64,000 bases of DNA from Virgibacillus_O sediminis (GTDB lineage Bacteria > Bacillota > Bacilli > Bacillales > Amphibacillaceae): the NCBI RefSeq assembly GCF_042643265.1, contig NZ_JBHRRZ010000012.1, forward strand, positions 62,001 to 126,000. Reading direction: 5' to 3'. Of this stretch, positions 60,973 to 64,000 are shown in pieces. The translations under genes and the position numbers were made by a program. Position 1 is the stretch's first letter; each line of letters opens with the position of its first letter. The notes under the pieces were generated by a model. It saw only the letters and a program-made list of their open reading frames with translations. It was not told where the DNA came from and made no database searches.

Positions 60973-61064
60973 TGCTAGAAAAAGGAGGGGTACGAGAATC
61001 AAACAAGAGCAGATTATCCAATCATTTTTTGAAAGCGCTCGCACAAAAAAGGAGGTTAAAAACA

Positions 61065-62441
61065 TTGGCATTTTATAAAAGAAAACATGGAGAAGAACAG
61101 CCTAGTTGGAATCTAGGCTCCTATCAATTAAGACTTCCATTCATCCATTATAAGCTCGAGACGCCAGAACTGCTCCAAGGTGTCGTTTTATTCACTGCTG
61201 GTTTAGGAATGATTGAGGTCATGACGAGTGCAATGGGCATTTCCTATGAAGCAGCTTTAACTATAACTATATTAAATCAGTTTTTAATGCTGTTGCCATC
61301 TACATTGGGAGTGCCTTTTGTATCTGGATTCATCACCGCATTAATTCCTCTGATCATCTTGTTTCTGGGAAATTACTCCCCAGGTCCAGAGGCCGTTCAA
61401 GCAGTTATTGCCATCCAGCTCGTATTAGCGTTCCTATTCTTGATTTTTGGCATTTCGGGTCTGGGAGAAAAAATAGTTGTCAATCTACCACGATCCCTAA
61501 AAGGAGGAATCTTGATTGGGGCCGGAATTGCTGCGATTATGACGGAAATTCAACCTGGAGGACGTTTAGCGGAAACACCGATTGCCATTACGGTCGGAGG
61601 ATTGCTATGTTTGATTACCATGTTTTCCATATCCTTTAAAAAGCTATCCCTACAAAACAGATGGGTCCGCTTTTTTGCAGGGTTCGGCATTATGCCGGCA
61701 ATCATTGTTGCAATCATTGTCGGTTGGGCTGTAGGTGAATATCCTACCCCTAATATCGAATGGGGAATCACGGTGCCCGCGATTTCGGAAGTTTGGCAGT
61801 TGACTCCGTTCAGCATTGGATTTCCCAGTATTGATTTGCTGATTGCGGCTGTTCCTACTGCAGTACTGGCTTATGTTATCGCTTACGGTGACATCATTGT
61901 TGGTGATCAAATGATCAAGCGGGCAAGAGAATCCAGAAACGATGAAAAAATCACGTACAGTTTTAGCAAATTGCATATTTTGACTTTTGTTCGAAACTTG
62001 TTGAATGCACTTTTTGCCCCGCACCCAGGAATGGCCGGTCCAATTTACACAGCTGGTACGGCTTCCGTCACGGAGCGTTACAAATTTGGCAGAAAAGCGA
62101 TGGATTCTATATACTCTGGAACAAACACCATGCTGATCGCGTTTTCCATAGGAATATTCATTCTTCCATTGGTTACGTTTTTCCAACCTTTCTTACCAAT
62201 TGCCTTGTCTATCACGTTAATCCTTACGGGCTATTTATGTATTACAATTGGAATGCAACAGGTAAAAACGGAAATAGAAATGGGGGTAGCTGGTGTGATG
62301 GCAATTGTGCTTGCCATTTACGGAGCAGCACCTGCATTAATCGTAGGAATTGTACTATATTTCACGATTGAACATAGCGGTGCAAAAAAGAAACGAGAGC
62401 AAACCAAGAAAGAGAACATAGAAGAAGACAATGTCGGTTAA
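61065..62441 (+). CDS. NCS2-family nucleobase permease
   Basis: 458 residues from a TTG at 61065 after AAAAAGGAGGTTAAAAACA; an in-frame TTG at 61029 lacks a ribosome site. About 12-14 hydrophobic helices. The protein resembles xanthine/uracil/solute carrier family 23 members (GVVLFTAGLGMIEVMTSAMG, LIPLIILFLGN, AYGDIIVGDQ, HPGMAGPIYTAGTASVTERY). The substrate could be a purine, pyrimidine or another cyclic acid. It is divergent from the XylR_N/PucR-type regulator and may be controlled by it; PucR proteins of Bacillus control purine permeases. Confidence 0.85.
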   Translation: MAFYKRKHGEEQPSWNLGSYQLRLPFIHYKLETPELLQGVVLFTAGLGMIEVMTSAMGISYEAALTITILNQFLMLLPSTLGVPFVSGFITALIPLIILFLGNYSPGPEAVQAVIAIQLVLAFLFLIFGISGLGEKIVVNLPRSLKGGILIGAGIAAIMTEIQPGGRLAETPIAITVGGLLCLITMFSISFKKLSLQNRWVRFFAGFGIMPAIIVAIIVGWAVGEYPTPNIEWGITVPAISEVWQLTPFSIGFPSIDLLIAAVPTAVLAYVIAYGDIIVGDQMIKRARESRNDEKITYSFSKLHILTFVRNLLNALFAPHPGMAGPIYTAGTASVTERYKFGRKAMDSIYSGTNTMLIAFSIGIFILPLVTFFQPFLPIALSITLILTGYLCITIGMQQVKTEIEMGVAGVMAIVLAIYGAAPALIVGIVLYFTIEHSGAKKKREQTKKENIEEDNVG

Positions 62442-62507
62442 TTCACACCATGAATGAGAGTGTGATGAGGCTATTGAGTTTCCTCTTGTTAAACAAATGT
62501 CAACAGT

Positions 62508-62546
62508 AAAAGCGCTGTATCATATTTTCTGATACAGCGCTTTTTG
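62508..62546 (+). terminator. Terminator of the NCS2 permease gene
   Basis: AAAAGCGCTGTATCA pairs perfectly with TGATACAGCGCTTTT (15 bp, 7-base loop) and ends in TTTTT; 66 bases after the stop. Confidence 0.95.
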
Positions 62547-62574
62547 TATGAAATGCTAAGGTTGTACAGTTTCC

Positions 62575-62690
62575 CTATTCCAACGCAATACAGATATTTT
62601 TTGCTTCGGTAAAGAATTCCATGCTGTGATGTCCGCCTTCACGTCCTACTCCGCTTTGTTGATACCTCGCCTGGATGAGAACCTATTAAG
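62575..62690 (-). pseudogene. C-terminal remnant of an aldehyde dehydrogenase
   Basis: The minus strand reads LIQARYQQSGVGREGGHHSM, then EFFTEAKNICIALE and a stop at 62575. The pattern (Y/F)KQSGxGREGGxHSxEFxTExKxVCI is the C-terminus of aldehyde dehydrogenases of the HpaE/5-carboxymethyl-2-hydroxymuconate-semialdehyde or betaine type. Upstream only a frameshifted trace of the FGG motif remains before tatA takes over. With the HpaD-like dioxygenase and the hydratase remnant it hints at a former complete homoprotocatechuate-type pathway nearby. Confidence 0.7.
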
Positions 62691-62931
62691 AATTCTTTTT
62701 GGTAATATTGCCTTCTTCTTTTGCTGCATCGACTTTAACTGCATCTGAGGCAATGTCATTTACCTTATCGATTGGTTCTTTCACATCATCCAAGATGTCG
62801 TTTGTTGATCTTTTAAATTCAGATAAAGTTTGCCCAACCGCTTTTCCTAATTGCGGAAGTTTAGATGGCCCAAAGATAATTAAGGCAATAAGTAAAATTA
62901 AAATAAGCCCTGGAATACCAATATTCATCAT
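62686..62931 (-). CDS. tatA: Twin-arginine translocase subunit TatA
   Basis: 81 residues; ATG after AGGAGGAAACAGGTTT. Starts with the membrane helix IGIPGLILILLIALIIF, the hinge GPSKLPQLGKAVGQTL and an amphipathic helix (LSEFKRSTNDILDDV), then an acidic tail; this is the standard TatA layout. TatA oligomers form the channel for folded proteins. It lies 59 bases after the GMC oxidoreductase gene. In Firmicutes such pairs often include a Tat-exported small subunit of a gluconate-type dehydrogenase, which would be to the right of the window. Confidence 0.92.
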   Translation of the reverse strand: MMNIGIPGLILILLIALIIFGPSKLPQLGKAVGQTLSEFKRSTNDILDDVKEPIDKVNDIASDAVKVDAAKEEGNITKKNS

Positions 62932-62990
62932 AAACCTGTTTCCTCCCTGTTTATATAATAGAGGATTATCAACTCTATATATATTTTTTA

Positions 62991-64000
62991 TTAAACTAAT
63001 GAACCTGTACCTTCTTTAAGGTATTTAATCATACCTTCTGCTGCACGATAAGTTAAAGCACCAGCGGTTGTTGTTGGGTTAGAAACACCGAAATGAGGGA
63101 ATGCAGAGGAACCGCAGACAAATAAGTTATGTGCTTCCCACATTTGAAGATAATTATTAACAGCACTGGTCTTAGGGTCATCTCCCATTATAGCTCCGCC
63201 TCCATTATGCTGGAAGGTGATGTTGCCATGGAAGTGTTCAGGCATTGGCGTGGTAGTAATATGATCAGCACCTAACTTTTCCATAATTTCCGCACACTTT
63301 TTGACCGTGAATTCGTGTATATTGCGTTCATTATCGATATAATCATAAGTCATACGAATTAGCGGATCACCTAAGTCGTCTTTATAATTAGGGTCTAAAT
63401 CTAAATAGTTATCTTTAGAAGGCATAACAGCTCGCTGACTTGAAATCATTAAATGACGATTATGATAATAAAGAGACTTTTCTTTAAATTCCTTTCCCCA
63501 AGTGGGTGTACCAGCTGGTACCATATTTGAATCAATTGGACCGGTAAAAGGTACTCGCATTTCTATTTGGCCACCATGGATAAAGTCTAAATCAGAATGG
63601 TCAAATAAATCCCCTGTAAAGTCAGTTATCGTTTCCCCTAAACAACCTGTATTTGCGTAATTATTAAATTTTTTATTATCAAAAAACCCTATTGCAGCGC
63701 CAGATGTGTGATGGTCAGTAAAGTTTCTCCCAATAACACCCTCTCCAGTATCTGGGTTATATGGCTTTCCAATTTCAGATAATAATAATAAACGAACATT
63801 ATTAAATACAAAACTTGTGAGTGCAACGATATCAGCTGGTTGCTCAAATTCTTCACCTGTTCTCGTATCAACATATAGAACACCTGTCGCTTTGCTTCCA
63901 TCGTATAACACTCGAACAACACGTGCATTGTTGCGAAGCTCAAAATTACCTGTATTTTGAGCAGTTGGGATCACTGTTACAATAGGATCTGCTTTTGCTC
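62991..64000 (-). CDS. GMC-family FAD oxidoreductase (gluconate 2-dehydrogenase large-subunit type), C-terminal part
   Basis: 336 codons are visible; the frame is open to the right edge, so the start and FAD motif lie outside. The segment IVTVIPTAQNTGNFELRNNARVVRVLYDGSKATGVLYVD is the typical GMC substrate/FAD domain. RNFTDHHTSGAAIGFFDN and QHNGGGAIMGDDPKTSAVNNYLQMWEAHNLFVCGSSAFPHFGVSNPTTTAGALTYRAAEG form the C-terminal active-site part with the His of the family. It resembles the flavoprotein subunit of gluconate 2-dehydrogenase and sorbosone/sorbitol dehydrogenases. These oxidise sugars or polyols at the membrane, often exported with a Tat-signal partner. tatA downstream supports that. Confidence 0.88.
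   Translation of the reverse strand, partial: AKADPIVTVIPTAQNTGNFELRNNARVVRVLYDGSKATGVLYVDTRTGEEFEQPADIVALTSFVFNNVRLLLLSEIGKPYNPDTGEGVIGRNFTDHHTSGAAIGFFDNKKFNNYANTGCLGETITDFTGDLFDHSDLDFIHGGQIEMRVPFTGPIDSNMVPAGTPTWGKEFKEKSLYYHNRHLMISSQRAVMPSKDNYLDLDPNYKDDLGDPLIRMTYDYIDNERNIHEFTVKKCAEIMEKLGADHITTTPMPEHFHGNITFQHNGGGAIMGDDPKTSAVNNYLQMWEAHNLFVCGSSAFPHFGVSNPTTTAGALTYRAAEGMIKYLKEGTGSLV

Overview
The window looks like chromosome of an aerobic, spore-former-type Bacillaceae bacterium, possibly a moderately halophilic Oceanobacillus/Virgibacillus-like genus. The signs are strong AGGAGG ribosome sites, many TTG/GTG starts, a RocR/sigma-54 arginine-catabolism locus, CcpA-type cre sites, a Fur box of Bacillus form and many acidic proteins. 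The genus is inferred; no rRNA or tRNA is present. Most genes are on the minus strand.

1-5.4 kb: the start of an exported lamin-tail-domain protein, a lipoprotein-anchored MTA/SAH nucleosidase, an Ltp-repeat surface protein, a solitary ftsZ without ftsA, and decayed tails of a diacetyl/acetoin reductase and a MetE-type methyltransferase. 5.4-12.2 kb: an oligopeptide ABC transporter operon led by an M20 amidohydrolase. 12.4-17.6 kb: a ferredoxin-NADP reductase divergent from a Fur-boxed iron-siderophore ABC importer. 17.6-24.4 kb: a CHRD protein and a nitrogen-scavenging set (YfcC carrier, M20 hydrolase, Na+/amino acid symporter, YtcJ-like amidohydrolase) with a sigma-54 promoter. 24.5-32.1 kb: two tandem sigma-54 activators and a divergent roc operon (rocA, rocD, glutamate dehydrogenase and a small lipoyl-fold-like protein), with -24/-12 promoter and two RocR-type upstream sites.

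32.2-52.6 kb is a large catabolic island. It holds two ACAD10/11- or LvaA-type acyl kinases, an acyl-CoA synthetase, a TRAP carboxylate importer, TetR regulator, enoyl-CoA hydratase, an LLM flavin monooxygenase with flavin reductase, Fe-alcohol dehydrogenase, HSL esterase, CoA-transferase, thiolase, two acyl-CoA dehydrogenases (one lacking the usual catalytic Glu at both known positions) and two SDRs. Together they suggest import or formation of a hydroxy/keto acid (perhaps by Baeyer-Villiger oxidation and lactone hydrolysis), CoA activation, phosphorylation of the hydroxyl, phosphate elimination and beta-oxidation. I regard this as the most interesting system in the window.

52.9-54.3 kb: a frameshifted hemerythrin-like gene behind an FNR-type promoter, a uracil-DNA glycosylase and an unlisted 53-residue membrane peptide. 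54.5-60.8 kb: an aromatic meta-cleavage operon (two-component flavin hydroxylase, flavin reductase, HpaD-like extradiol dioxygenase, C-C hydrolase, decayed hydratase) with a cre site matching consensus, next to an unusual XylR_N-V4R-PucR regulator. 61-64 kb: an NCS2 permease, a decayed aldehyde dehydrogenase tail, tatA and the end of a GMC oxidoreductase.
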